Origin: Bacteroidales bacterium
Lineage (GTDB): Bacteria; Bacteroidota; Bacteroidia; Bacteroidales; UBA932
Direction: 5' to 3'
DNA length: 50,253 bases
Assembly: GCA_016287075.1 (NCBI GenBank)
Contig: JAEEVC010000020.1
Span: 1-50,253 of the forward strand
Each line of letters begins with the position of its first letter. Within the stretch, counting starts at the first letter, position 1. Made by a program: the position numbers and the translations under genes. The notes beneath the pieces were generated by a model. That model did no database searches, was not told the origin of the DNA, and worked only from the letters and a program-made list of their open reading frames with translations. This document shows, piece by piece, positions 25,462-34,387 of the stretch.

Positions 25462-27369
25462 TTATTCCAGCATGTTATTCTGGAAAGCCGTGATGGTGGA
25501 CAGGGGGATGCCCAGCGTTTTGGTGACGTAGTTGACGGCCTTTTCCTGGAAGGTGGATCCGGGGAAGGTGTTGATGAAATCCACGCCCTGGACGGTCGTG
25601 ACGCCATCGTCCGTCTTGGAGACATAATAGTAATTGCCGACCCCCGTCCGCGTCCGGGCGCCGACTGCGCCGGAGAACGAGGTCATCTCGTAATCCAGGT
25701 CGCAGCGGTTCTGCGGAACGCCGAGCAGGGCCTCCAGGAGCATGCAGACGTAGCCGGTGCGGTCCGCCCCCACCTTGCAGTGGATATAGACGGTCGAATT
25801 CCTTGAGACGGCGCCGAAGATCTTGGTGAGGGTCGCCCGCATCCGGTCCTTGTCCGACAGGTTGGCCCAGCTGCCGTAGGTCTCGGTCGTATGCATCGCT
25901 CCGAGGGACAGCGCGTCCAGCTGGTATTTCCCCCGCTCGCCCGTTCCCTTGGCGCGGAGATCGACGTCCAGGCCGACTTTCAGATAGTCCAGCAGCACCT
26001 TCTGGGCTTCGGGCGTCGTGTCGTCCATGTTGCTGCCCCTGAAGATCTTCCCGTATTTGACCGTCTTGCCGGAGGCGGTCAGCTGGCCGCCGAAATCCCG
26101 GCAGTTGTTGGCGTGGTTCTTCCCGTAGGTGCTCTCCCCGACCTTGATCATCCGGCGCCTGCCGGTCGTCTTGAAGACGCCGGAGGCCACGTCCTTCCCG
26201 CCGCCGGCGACCCGGTAATACCAGGTTCTTCCCGGAATCAGGTTGTAGACATCGACGGAAGTGGCCGCGGCATTGTTCGCCGGGACCGCCATTTCCAGCT
26301 CCTCCATCGCCGGGTCCTTATAGACATAGACGATCTTGTCGCCGTTTCCCGCGGCCGGGTTGGTCCATTTCACGGTGACCGGTCTCGGCAGGTCGAGCCG
26401 GTTGCCCGCACCGGTCCCGGTGTAATAGGCGGTCACATAGGTGAAGGAGTAATCCGAGGCGCTGTAGGGTTTCTGCTCGAACGCGTCGAGGTAGCCCGCG
26501 ACCCGGGCATTTTCCAGATTGCAGAGGGCTGTACGCGTGATTTCCTTGCTGTTGAGGTCGATGACGAAGCGGTTGTCCGCGTCGGCGGAGAAGGTCTTGT
26601 CCGTGAAGGGCAGGGAATAGGTCGCCGCCCCGGTGACGACGGTGACGGTGCCGGAATAGGTCCCCGGCGCGACGATGACGCGGTTCGGCTCCGCGGCGTC
26701 GCCGGTCGTGGCGACGGTCGATGTCCGGGTCAGGTTCGCATAGGGCCGTCCGCCGGAAAGGGTCAGCGCCGGAACGCGCTTGACGCCCACCATCGCGCTC
26801 GTAAGCCGCGCGGTCGCCTTTCCGGCAAGGCCGGCGCCGTCCGTCGTCCGGAGATACACGGATTCGACCTGCTCGCCGGCCGAGGTGCCGGAAGAGCAGA
26901 CCCGGATATCGACGAGGGCGGCCATGCTCCGGAAGCACACGGCGCCGTTGTCCTCGCCGGGCTGGCCGGCATGGAAGCGGAAAGGCTCACCGGCGAGGGG
27001 CAGCGACCGGAGATCGCCCGGCTGGTCGGCGGGAAGGACGACGTCCAGGCACCCGTCATCGGGACAGTCCGCCACATAGGGGTAGAACGGATAGACCGCG
27101 GCCCCCTCCGGGACGGACCGGGGGGACGTGGCCTTGACCACCCACTGTCCGGACTCCTCCACCGCCTCTCCCGTCAGCGTCCCTCCGGTGACCAGGAACA
27201 GGCCGACCTGCTCGCCGCTTTTCAGCGAAAAGCCCTCCGTTTCCAGGCTCCCGGCATAGGACAGCGGGAAGCGGTATTCATAGACTTCGGGATCGGTGAC
27301 GGGCTTCTCGCAGGAAAAGCAGAGCAGGAGGCCCAGGAGGGCCGGCATGAAAGGGAACCTGGATTTCAT
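25462..27369 (-). CDS. fimbrillin-like domain fused to a tyrosine-type protein phosphatase, lipoprotein
   Basis: A 635-aa lipoprotein (LCFSCEK). Residues about 25-290 look like a fimbrillin/Mfa-like domain (SLKSGEQVGLFLV, VYPFYPYVAD, RSMAALVDIRV). About 300-400 is a fibronectin-III-like module (VKWTNPAAGNGDKIVYVYKD, LIPGRTWYYRV). The C-terminal 230 residues are a PF13350-type tyrosine phosphatase: NCRDFGGQL, GKIFRGSNM and the P-loop HCKVGADRTG (Cys531, Arg537). All catalytic residues are present. The enzyme would act outside the cytoplasm, on phosphosugars, phosphoinositides or phosphoproteins. It faces the alkaline phosphatase gene across a shared intergenic region. Confidence 0.82.
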   Translation of the reverse strand: MKSRFPFMPALLGLLLCFSCEKPVTDPEVYEYRFPLSYAGSLETEGFSLKSGEQVGLFLVTGGTLTGEAVEESGQWVVKATSPRSVPEGAAVYPFYPYVADCPDDGCLDVVLPADQPGDLRSLPLAGEPFRFHAGQPGEDNGAVCFRSMAALVDIRVCSSGTSAGEQVESVYLRTTDGAGLAGKATARLTSAMVGVKRVPALTLSGGRPYANLTRTSTVATTGDAAEPNRVIVAPGTYSGTVTVVTGAATYSLPFTDKTFSADADNRFVIDLNSKEITRTALCNLENARVAGYLDAFEQKPYSASDYSFTYVTAYYTGTGAGNRLDLPRPVTVKWTNPAAGNGDKIVYVYKDPAMEELEMAVPANNAAATSVDVYNLIPGRTWYYRVAGGGKDVASGVFKTTGRRRMIKVGESTYGKNHANNCRDFGGQLTASGKTVKYGKIFRGSNMDDTTPEAQKVLLDYLKVGLDVDLRAKGTGERGKYQLDALSLGAMHTTETYGSWANLSDKDRMRATLTKIFGAVSRNSTVYIHCKVGADRTGYVCMLLEALLGVPQNRCDLDYEMTSFSGAVGARTRTGVGNYYYVSKTDDGVTTVQGVDFINTFPGSTFQEKAVNYVTKTLGIPLSTITAFQNNMLE

Positions 27370-27391
27370 GGTATGTTCATGTTTCTGGGGG

Positions 27392-27422
27392 CAAAAATAT
27401 CACTTGTTTTGCGGAAAGGCAA
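27392..27422 (-). promoter_or_regulatory. promoter of the fimbrillin-phosphatase gene
   Basis: TTG (27422-27420), 20 bp, TATTTTTG (27399-27392) on the minus strand, full match to the -7 box. Leader about 19 nt. Divergent from the alkaline phosphatase promoter. Confidence 0.75.
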
Positions 27423-27441
27423 GAATCTCCGCCGAAATGGT

Positions 27442-27449
27442 TAACTTTG
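27442..27449 (+). promoter_or_regulatory. -7 box directly before the alkaline phosphatase ATG
   Basis: TAACTTTG matches TAnnTTTG and stands only 7 nt before ATG 27457, so the transcript would have a leader of about 3-4 nt. No good TTTG box at the right distance. Confidence 0.5.
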
Positions 27450-27456
27450 GCTGCAT

Positions 27457-28854
27457 ATGAAAAAGATCCTTGCCTGCCTCAGCATCCTGCTGATCACCGT
27501 CGGCCTCCAGGCCGCGAAGCCCAAGTATGTCTTCTATTTCATCGGCGACGGGATGGGGACCAACCATGTCCTCATGACGGAGATGTATCTCGCGTCGCTG
27601 GAAGGGAATATCGGCGTCAAGCCCCTCTGTTTCACCCAGTTCCCGGTGGCGAGCGTCAGCATGACCTGGTCCGCCGACCGGAACGTGACCGACTCCCCGG
27701 CGGCCGGGACCGCGCTCGCGACGGGCGAAAAGACCCGGAACGGCGCGATTGGCGTCGATCCGGAAGGGAAGCCGCTGGAGACCCTCGCCGAGGCCGCTGC
27801 GGCCGCCGGCCGGGCGGTGGGCATCGTCACGACGAGCAGCGCCAACGATGCGACGCCGGCCGCGTTCGTCTCCCACCAGCCGAGCCGGAAGAACGGATAT
27901 GAGATCATGCTGGAGATGATCGACCGCGGATATGCCTTCTACGGCGGAGCCGACCTGATCCATGAAGACCGGACCTTCGACCGGAAGCCGGTCCCGCCCA
28001 TCCGCCCCCTGTTCGAGGCCGCCGGCTATACCGTCTGCAACCCGGCGGAGTTCCGGGCCGGGTATAAGGACATGGAAAAAGTGCTGATGCTTCCGGGCGA
28101 AGGCCAGGAGGTCTCCTATGCCATCGACGCCCTGGGCGACGGCCCCGAGAACCAGGAGAAGCACGTGACATTCAGCGACTTCGTCTCCTCTGCATTGACC
28201 TTCCTGACCCGGGATCCGAAGCAGGGGTTCTTCCTGATGGCGGAGGCCGGGGAGATCGACCATGCCGCCCACAGCCACGATGCCGCGACGGTGATCCAGG
28301 AGGTCCTCGACATGGACGCGGGCGTCCGCATCGCCTTCGATTTCTACCGGAAGCATCCCAGGCAGACGCTGATCGTCATCGCCTCCGACCATGAGACCGG
28401 CGGCCTGACCTTCGCCCTGCGCGAACCCCGGCATCTCGCCCGCCTCCAGGTCCAGAAGCACAGTATGAACGTCCTTTCCGACATGCTCAAGGAGCGGATG
28501 GTCTCGCAGAAGGCCATCCTCACCTGGGACGAGACCAAGGCCTTCCTCGGCGACGAACTGGGTCTCTGGAAGGAGGTTGCCGTCTCCTGGGAGAACGAGA
28601 AAATGCTCCGGGACATCTACGAGGCGACCATCGCCAAGCGGGATCCCGGCTCGGCCAAAGACCTTTATGCCGACAACTCAAAGATCGTTTCCGCCGCCGT
28701 CGACGTGCTGAACCGTTCCTGCCGCATCTACTGGAGCGGGGCGCATACTTCCGGCTATGTCCCGGTCTTCGCCATCGGTCCCGGCAGCGAACTGTTCTCC
28801 CGCCGGATGGACAATGTCGACGTTGCCCGGATGATCCGCCAGGCGGCGTTCTGA
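27457..28854 (+). CDS. exported alkaline phosphatase (PhoA superfamily)
   Basis: A 465-aa protein with signal peptide (1-20). Metal and catalytic motifs of PF00245 are present: GDGMG with Asp31, nucleophile Ser80 in TDSPAAGTALATG, the EIDHAAHSHD block (Glu266, Asp268, His269) and SDHETGG (Asp311, His312). It hydrolyses phosphomonoesters in the periplasm. TDSPAAG instead of the usual TDSAAAA is a mild variation. Next to the secreted tyrosine phosphatase and near the GDPDs, it fits a phosphate-scavenging theme. It converges with the AraC-type regulator gene. Confidence 0.93.
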   Translation: MKKILACLSILLITVGLQAAKPKYVFYFIGDGMGTNHVLMTEMYLASLEGNIGVKPLCFTQFPVASVSMTWSADRNVTDSPAAGTALATGEKTRNGAIGVDPEGKPLETLAEAAAAAGRAVGIVTTSSANDATPAAFVSHQPSRKNGYEIMLEMIDRGYAFYGGADLIHEDRTFDRKPVPPIRPLFEAAGYTVCNPAEFRAGYKDMEKVLMLPGEGQEVSYAIDALGDGPENQEKHVTFSDFVSSALTFLTRDPKQGFFLMAEAGEIDHAAHSHDAATVIQEVLDMDAGVRIAFDFYRKHPRQTLIVIASDHETGGLTFALREPRHLARLQVQKHSMNVLSDMLKERMVSQKAILTWDETKAFLGDELGLWKEVAVSWENEKMLRDIYEATIAKRDPGSAKDLYADNSKIVSAAVDVLNRSCRIYWSGAHTSGYVPVFAIGPGSELFSRRMDNVDVARMIRQAAF

Positions 28855-28872
28855 GGAAAGCGGGAGGCCTCC

Positions 28873-28890
28873 GACCGTTCAGGAACGGTC
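28873..28890. terminator. small palindrome between convergent alkaline phosphatase and regulator genes
   Basis: A perfect 8-bp stem GACCGTTC / GAACGGTC with a 2-nt loop that includes the stop codon of the minus-strand gene. There is no clear T-run, so it may be a weak bidirectional terminator. Confidence 0.4.
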
Positions 28891-30564
28891 TCCGCCGGCC
28901 CATTCGCCGGGCGTCAGGCCCGTGCGGGCCTTGAAGGAACGGAAGAAGGACTGCTCGTTGGAGAAGCCGGATTCGTCGGCGACCTCGGCGAGCCGCATGT
29001 CGGGATGGTCCCGCATCAGTTTCTGCGCATGGCGGAGCCGGTAGTCCCCCAGGAATTCCGGGAAGCTTTTGCCTGCCTGGCCGTTGATGCAGGCGGAGAT
29101 GTAGGTGGCGTTGGTTCCCAGGCGGGTGGCCAGGTCGGAGACCTTGAGGCCCTTCTGCCGCCAGAGTTCCTCCTTTTCCATCAAATACAGGATCCGGGAC
29201 ATCAAATCGGCCCCGGAAGCCCCCTCCGGCCGCTTTGCAGGGACCTCCTGCACGGGAGAAGGCACGGTGGCCCCTCCCTTTTTCCGCATGAGTAAAAAGG
29301 CCGCGCCGCCGGCGAGGAGAAGGCCGGCGAGGAGGGTCCACCAGGGAAAGGAGGCCCCCGGCGGGAGCGGTTCCGTATGCAGGATGAACGCGGTCGCGAC
29401 AGGGTGGTAATTGTCCGGTTTCGCCAGCCCGCCGGCGAAGGCGATGCGGCCGCCGGGCAGCAGTTCCGCCCAGATATGCTCCGGAGCGAGGAGCCCGTCC
29501 GGCAATTGGGCATGGTACAGGCTGACAGGGGCCTGTCCGCCGCGAAGGGCCTCGCCGTAATCCACCCTCGCCGCGTAGATCTGTCCCGTCCCGGCGACGA
29601 CCCCGATCAGCCAGGCACAATCCCGCTCCCTGTCCGCGAGCAGGATGGGATCCAGCGACAGCGGCCCGTCTTCCGGACGGACCGGCGGCAGGGGCCGTTT
29701 CGTCTCCAGGATGGAAAACGCTTCTCCGACCAGCGTGCCGATGCCCCACCGCCCGTCGGTCAGGTTCCGCACCGGAAAGAGCCAGGCATATCCGCCGACG
29801 GCTTCGTTGCCGATGAAAAGCTGGTCCATGCGCTGGCCGTCATGGAGGAACCATCCTGTCCATTCCTGCAGCAGCGGGATTTCGACGGGGTCGCCCCGCA
29901 GGCGGTCCGCCGCGGGCGGCAGGAGGCTGTCCCGTTCGCTGACGCAGCTCAGGATGAAGGCATTGTCCGGTGCCGTCTGCAGGATCAGCGGACAGGCACG
30001 GCTGAAGGAAGGGGCACGCAGGGATGTCCCGCCCGACTCCGGAGAATAGGTGGAAATGACGTCTTCCGCGAACCAGTTGCCGGCCACGATGATGCGACCG
30101 TCAGAGAGCCGCGCCGCCGAGACATGCGCTCCGCGCTTCCGGTCCAGGATGGGCAGCGGGGAAAAGCCGTGCGTGGCGGCGTCGTACAGTTCCACGCCCC
30201 AGGTCTGGCCGATGCCGAAGGGCTCGGCGCAGCCGCCGCCCGTCAGCAGCCGGCCGGACGGAAGGACGGCGCCGAAGCCGAAATCATGCGGGAAGAATGT
30301 CTCCGCCAGGTGCCACTTGCCGTCGCGGAAATACTCGGCCGTGGCCGTGGGGATGAAACCCGTCGTGTGCCCGCCGACGACCACGAGTTCTCCGCCCACG
30401 TACGCCAGGATATGCCCGCTGCGGGGAATATTCAGGTCCGGCAACCGTTCGACGGCCATCTCGAAGACGCCTTCCTCCGTCGCCTTTTCCCCTGTCGCCT
30501 GCTCCGGATGAGCGGTGCAGGCGGCAAGGAAAAGGCTGAGGCATAAGACTGTCCGGGCATTCAT
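28879..30564 (-). CDS. membrane-spanning AraC-type regulator with extracytoplasmic Kelch-like sensor
   Basis: A 561-aa protein. Signal or anchor at 1-18 (LFLAAC). Residues about 45-390 carry Kelch-type repeats (GHILAYVGGELVVVGG, GAVLPSGRLLTGGG, VSAARLSDGRIIVAGNW). One TM segment lies at about 405-425 (WWTLLAGLLLAGGAAFLLM). The cytoplasmic AraC DNA-binding domain is at about 460-561 (DLATRLGTNATYISACIN, EVADESGFSNEQSFFRSFKARTGLTPGEW). It should sense a periplasmic ligand and control genes directly, like hybrid two-component regulators but without a kinase. The start at 30564 follows from the signal peptide and a -7 box 5 nt upstream; a longer frame to 30663 would overlap the neighbouring gene. 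Confidence 0.82.
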   Translation of the reverse strand: MNARTVLCLSLFLAACTAHPEQATGEKATEEGVFEMAVERLPDLNIPRSGHILAYVGGELVVVGGHTTGFIPTATAEYFRDGKWHLAETFFPHDFGFGAVLPSGRLLTGGGCAEPFGIGQTWGVELYDAATHGFSPLPILDRKRGAHVSAARLSDGRIIVAGNWFAEDVISTYSPESGGTSLRAPSFSRACPLILQTAPDNAFILSCVSERDSLLPPAADRLRGDPVEIPLLQEWTGWFLHDGQRMDQLFIGNEAVGGYAWLFPVRNLTDGRWGIGTLVGEAFSILETKRPLPPVRPEDGPLSLDPILLADRERDCAWLIGVVAGTGQIYAARVDYGEALRGGQAPVSLYHAQLPDGLLAPEHIWAELLPGGRIAFAGGLAKPDNYHPVATAFILHTEPLPPGASFPWWTLLAGLLLAGGAAFLLMRKKGGATVPSPVQEVPAKRPEGASGADLMSRILYLMEKEELWRQKGLKVSDLATRLGTNATYISACINGQAGKSFPEFLGDYRLRHAQKLMRDHPDMRLAEVADESGFSNEQSFFRSFKARTGLTPGEWAGGDRS

Positions 30565-30569
30565 CGCTC

Positions 30570-30577
30570 CAAAGATA
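30570..30577 (-). promoter_or_regulatory. -7 box of the Kelch-AraC regulator gene
   Basis: TATCTTTG (30577-30570) ends 5 nt before the ATG at 30564, giving a nearly leaderless mRNA. No TTTG box at 19-21 bp. Confidence 0.55.
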
Positions 30578-30599
30578 GCGATTTTTGGGCATAAGCCCC

Positions 30600-33482
30600 T
30601 TATTCCCAGTTTTCCCACATCCACCAGTACTGGTTTTCCGGGTTGATCGTACGATAGACCCACCAGGGTGAACCCATCGGCGTATCGGGCCAGAAAAGCT
30701 TGAAGCCATAGTAGCCGGATCCGGGGATTGTGCTTCCGTCCGTTGTCTCCACCAGCTTGATGGAACGGTCGTCACCGGGAGCCTTCGGGTCAGGAACGTA
30801 GCGGAACCACCCCTTCGGATTCCGGTCGCTGGTCATGACGAATTCATAGTCGCCATGCACCCAGGCAAAGGCATAGCCATAGGGCTGGCCGGGCGCAAAA
30901 CCGGGCCATACGGTTCCCGACTTTCGCTCGTTCTTGTCCCCTGGGCCCAGGTGGCAAAGCTTGATTTTCCGGCTGACCTGGGCGTCTTCCAGTGCGGTGA
31001 GGATGTCGTCGGTCGCCCTGTCGCCCGTATCCTTCAGGGCTTCAATCTCTATATGGCGGCCGGAATAATCCGTGAAGTTGTAGCCGTAATCGGCCAGGGT
31101 TTGATAAAAAGTCAGATAGTTGGGAGACACGTAGTACTTCAGTCCGGTACCCGTATAGATAAACAGGTACAGGTCCCAGTCCAGCATCAGTTTTTCCGTG
31201 TCGTAGTCGGCCATCCAGTCGAAGCCCACGTCCGTGGGGACGAAATTGTAGATGGCAAGACGGTAATGGGGGAGGGAACAGGTCTTGATGTTCTGGGTGC
31301 CGTCGGGATTCGTGCTCAGCACCGTGGTGACGACATTCTCCAGCTTGAGGTTCTTGCCGAAGGATCGCGTCCCTTTCGGGAACAGATACCTTTCCCACAG
31401 GGGGTCGAAGTCGAGCTTCACGGACAGGATGTCCCATTTTTTCGTGAGCCATCCGCCCAGGGCGGCCGTGCGCGGCGTGAGCGAGAGGCCGGGCGTGAGG
31501 GCCATTTTGATGCCCTCCTTCATGTCTCCGCCGAGGCTGAGGGTCAGGCTGAGGTCGGTGTCGATCCCCACTTCCATCAGGCCCCATATGTGCAGGGCAG
31601 GATTAATGCCCAGGTGGACGCCCGCCGCGAAATTTGCGTAGAAGTTGAAATCGAATTCCGGGGCCATCTGCACGCTGCCGGGCTCGGCTTTCTGATAGCG
31701 GAGGAAGAAGCCGTCGCCGGCATTGTAGGAGCAGCCGAAGGTGCCGCAGTCGTAGCTGTAGGTCATGTCTGCGGTGAATTTGATATCGGCGCTCACTCCC
31801 ACGGAGGCGGAGAAATTGATGTTCGGCTCCATGACAAGTCCCGGAGCGATGGGAACCCCCGGCACGAAATACAGGGTGACGAGGCTCTTTTCCCAGGATT
31901 TGCTCCATTCTTTGGACAAGGTGAAATTGGCCGACAGGTTGAGGACGGGGTGCACCGTGAAGTGCAGGAAAGAGAGCTCGCCTTGCTCGATCCTGGCCGC
32001 CGCTTTCATCGAGATCGTCATGCTGGCGCCCAGCGTGAGGGAGCAGCCGTCCTCGCCGATCTGGTGGCTGATGGACGGCGTCGTGACGGAAAAGTCCTTC
32101 CGGACCAGTCCCCGCGTGCCCAGCAGCTGCTCCGTCGCCTCTTCCGTGAAAAGGATTTCTCCCGAGGGGCTGACCGTGAAGGGGACGGAATTGCCGTCGG
32201 CATCCTGGATGCCGCTCAGATAGGCCCCCAGGTTGAAGGACTGGCCGGCGTCCTCGACGAGTTCGCCGTTCTCCTTCCAGATGGTGCCGCCAAAGGACAG
32301 ATGGTCGTATGCCTGCACCGGATTGGTCTCCGGCTCCAGTGCGACGCGGTCGTAGTCGAAGCCCGGGAACGACTCGAGCGAGACCACCTTGAACACGCCG
32401 CCGCTGGGCAGTTCGTCCGAGGCCTCCATGATGAGCCAGCCGCCTTCCTTCAGGCCCAGGCTCTTGTGGACGAGCATCTTGTAGGCGGGCAGTTCGAAGT
32501 ACCGGGTCCCGGCGGACATCTCGCGGATCTCCCGGGAGAGGATCTGGATCTTGTCCGCCGCATTGCTGTCCATCAGCACGGCGCCCGGGGCGAACCGGAC
32601 CTCCGCGTCGGAGGCGACATATTCCCGCGCGGGGACCTCTCCCACCGGATAGACCACCCCGCAGGCGAGCGTCTTCCCGCCCATGGCGCCGGCCTGCCGG
32701 GAGATGCGTTCCCCGCCCGCGAGCACGAACGTCACCTCGAAGCCTTTCGAATAGGTGCGGGACGGAACGAAAAGGAAGAATCTGCCCAGTTCCCCGGGCT
32801 GCAGGGTAACCCCGCTTCCGCAGTCGAGGGTGATGACCTTGCCGCCGGTGAGCACCGGGGTCGCCGCCCCGTCCGTCTGCACGGACAGGGTGCCGCAGAC
32901 GTCCTCGCCGGAAAGGTCCCTGAATTCAAGGCGCTGCACCGTGGTCTCCGTGTCGAAGGCCTGCCCGATTTTCAGGACGGACACGACCGGGAGGAAGCGC
33001 AGGCCGGTTGAGGCCGTGCCGGAAGCGACCATGAGGTTGCTCTCCGGATCGGGCGCCGGAACGCCGTCCTGCAGGGTGAACTGCTGCGTGGCGGGGAATG
33101 CCAGCTGGAGCCGGCCGGCCGACAAGGCGGCGCCCTGCTGGTAAGGACTGTATGCGGTCAACTGTCCGGACGGAACTGCCTGTGTAGAGCGGAATTCCGC
33201 CGATTTCCCGTCGGCGGAGATGTCGTTTCCGGCCAGGGAGAAGGCAATCTGGCCGCCGCTCCCGCCGAACACGCCGATCCGGTCGCCGGACTGCCAGTAC
33301 GTATTGATGCGTACGCCGGGATTGTCCACGGTGATGGTCCGGGTCATGGCCCCGCCGTCGCTGATGACGGCGCGGATGGCGCAGGAACCGGGGACCATCG
33401 GTGCGTCTGCGGTTTCCGTGGCGCAGGAATAGGCAAGCAGCCAGGCGCTTGCGACCGTTGCGGATAACAATATCTTTTTCAT
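30600..33482 (-). CDS. large fimbrillin-like lipoprotein with the same beta-rich core as the 1015-aa protein
   Basis: A 960-aa lipoprotein (LAYSC, Cys20). Residues about 30-290 are a fimbrillin-like domain (INTYWQSGDRIGVFGGSG, LTAYSPYQQGAALSAGRLQLAFPATQQF). From about 300 it aligns by eye with the protein at 22347-25394: the pattern SDELPSGGVFKV, GIQDADGNSVPF, the long strand-rich run LTLGASMTISMKAAARIEQGEL, and VPIAPGLVMEPNINFSASVGV versus IPVGPVLITPSIDLYGVVGV. The C-terminus is aromatic-rich (PWWVYRTINPENQYWWMW). It is probably a surface protein of unknown ligand. It follows the small BACON lipoprotein by 12 nt in one operon. Confidence 0.72.
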   Translation of the reverse strand: MKKILLSATVASAWLLAYSCATETADAPMVPGSCAIRAVISDGGAMTRTITVDNPGVRINTYWQSGDRIGVFGGSGGQIAFSLAGNDISADGKSAEFRSTQAVPSGQLTAYSPYQQGAALSAGRLQLAFPATQQFTLQDGVPAPDPESNLMVASGTASTGLRFLPVVSVLKIGQAFDTETTVQRLEFRDLSGEDVCGTLSVQTDGAATPVLTGGKVITLDCGSGVTLQPGELGRFFLFVPSRTYSKGFEVTFVLAGGERISRQAGAMGGKTLACGVVYPVGEVPAREYVASDAEVRFAPGAVLMDSNAADKIQILSREIREMSAGTRYFELPAYKMLVHKSLGLKEGGWLIMEASDELPSGGVFKVVSLESFPGFDYDRVALEPETNPVQAYDHLSFGGTIWKENGELVEDAGQSFNLGAYLSGIQDADGNSVPFTVSPSGEILFTEEATEQLLGTRGLVRKDFSVTTPSISHQIGEDGCSLTLGASMTISMKAAARIEQGELSFLHFTVHPVLNLSANFTLSKEWSKSWEKSLVTLYFVPGVPIAPGLVMEPNINFSASVGVSADIKFTADMTYSYDCGTFGCSYNAGDGFFLRYQKAEPGSVQMAPEFDFNFYANFAAGVHLGINPALHIWGLMEVGIDTDLSLTLSLGGDMKEGIKMALTPGLSLTPRTAALGGWLTKKWDILSVKLDFDPLWERYLFPKGTRSFGKNLKLENVVTTVLSTNPDGTQNIKTCSLPHYRLAIYNFVPTDVGFDWMADYDTEKLMLDWDLYLFIYTGTGLKYYVSPNYLTFYQTLADYGYNFTDYSGRHIEIEALKDTGDRATDDILTALEDAQVSRKIKLCHLGPGDKNERKSGTVWPGFAPGQPYGYAFAWVHGDYEFVMTSDRNPKGWFRYVPDPKAPGDDRSIKLVETTDGSTIPGSGYYGFKLFWPDTPMGSPWWVYRTINPENQYWWMWENWE

Positions 33483-33494
33483 AGCCGTTTCCCG

Positions 33495-34235
33495 TTAATT
33501 CCAGTCGATATGGTCGCCGTAATCGTAGCCGCCGGCATCGATGGCCGGGTCGGCATCCGTGACGGAGAAGGTATAGGTCGTCGGGTGGATGTTATACCCC
33601 GTGAAGCAGACATCCTTGAGCGTGACGGTCGCCTTCCGGGCCTGCCGCTCCCCTTCCGGGCGGGGCGCCACCGTCAGGGTCAGGGCCGTCGGACTCTTCT
33701 GCTGAACCGTGAGCCAGGACGCATCGGTCCCGGCCGTCCACTTGTAGGCGTTGGTGGAGACATAGCGGTCGCGGGTCTCTCCCGCCGGGGAAACCGAAAA
33801 AGCCCCGGGCATTTCCGGGAGGTCGAAGAACACTTTCCCCTGCTGGATGACGGTGAAGGACCCTTTGTACAGGTCCCCGGCATCTACCCGCACGGTGCAG
33901 GTCCGGGGCATCTGGTTCTCGCCCGTATATTCATCGACCGACAGCGACCAGAGGTCCATGGCCTTGTAAAACCGGCACCATTCCGCAGAAGGCGTGACCG
34001 ACCAGGACCCGTCTTCCGCCGTGGTGACGACCTCGAAATAGATCATCGCTTCCTCGTGCTGGACAATGAGTTCCCCGGGGATGGGCATCCCCCGGCCGGT
34101 GGAGGATTCATAGATGTGGATGTCGAACCCGGGTTCCGACGCCGGGGGCGTCTCGACCTGGGGACAGGCGCACAGGAGCAGGGCGGCGAGCGCCAGGCCT
34201 GCGGAGCAGAATCGGTTGCGGTTATTCATACGCAT
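33495..34235 (-). CDS. small lipoprotein with two BACON-like domains
   Basis: A 246-aa lipoprotein (LLLCAC). Two BACON-like modules: about 45-135 (GSWSVTPSAEWCRF, CTVRVDAGDLYKGSFTVIQQ) and about 140-225 (YKWTAGTDASWLTVQQ, ARKATVTLKDV). BACON domains are thought to bind glycans or mucin, or to act as spacers at the surface. It is the first gene of a pair with the 960-aa lipoprotein. ATG at 34229 is an alternative start. No convincing promoter was found upstream. Confidence 0.75.
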   Translation of the reverse strand: MRMNNRNRFCSAGLALAALLLCACPQVETPPASEPGFDIHIYESSTGRGMPIPGELIVQHEEAMIYFEVVTTAEDGSWSVTPSAEWCRFYKAMDLWSLSVDEYTGENQMPRTCTVRVDAGDLYKGSFTVIQQGKVFFDLPEMPGAFSVSPAGETRDRYVSTNAYKWTAGTDASWLTVQQKSPTALTLTVAPRPEGERQARKATVTLKDVCFTGYNIHPTTYTFSVTDADPAIDAGGYDYGDHIDWN

Positions 34236-34352
34236 GAAAATTTGGAAGGCAATTTAGGCAATTCGGCACGGGGGCGCGCTCCGCTTTCAAATAATCCGGA
34301 CTAACAATTCATTAAAAGTATGCCGTCCGGAATGGAATCTGCGAACAATCAT

Positions 34353-34360
34353 TATCTTTG
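34353..34360 (+). promoter_or_regulatory. -7 box of the alpha-mannosidase gene
   Basis: TATCTTTG, 27 nt before ATG 34388; the -33 element is poor. Confidence 0.55.
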
Positions 34361-34387
34361 TACAAAAGATTATAAGCTGTCCTTACC

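Noticed and set aside
30565..30663. N-terminal extension of the Kelch-AraC regulator to 30663
   Set aside because: It would place the signal peptide inside the chain, cross the -7 box, and overlap the neighbouring gene's 3' end.
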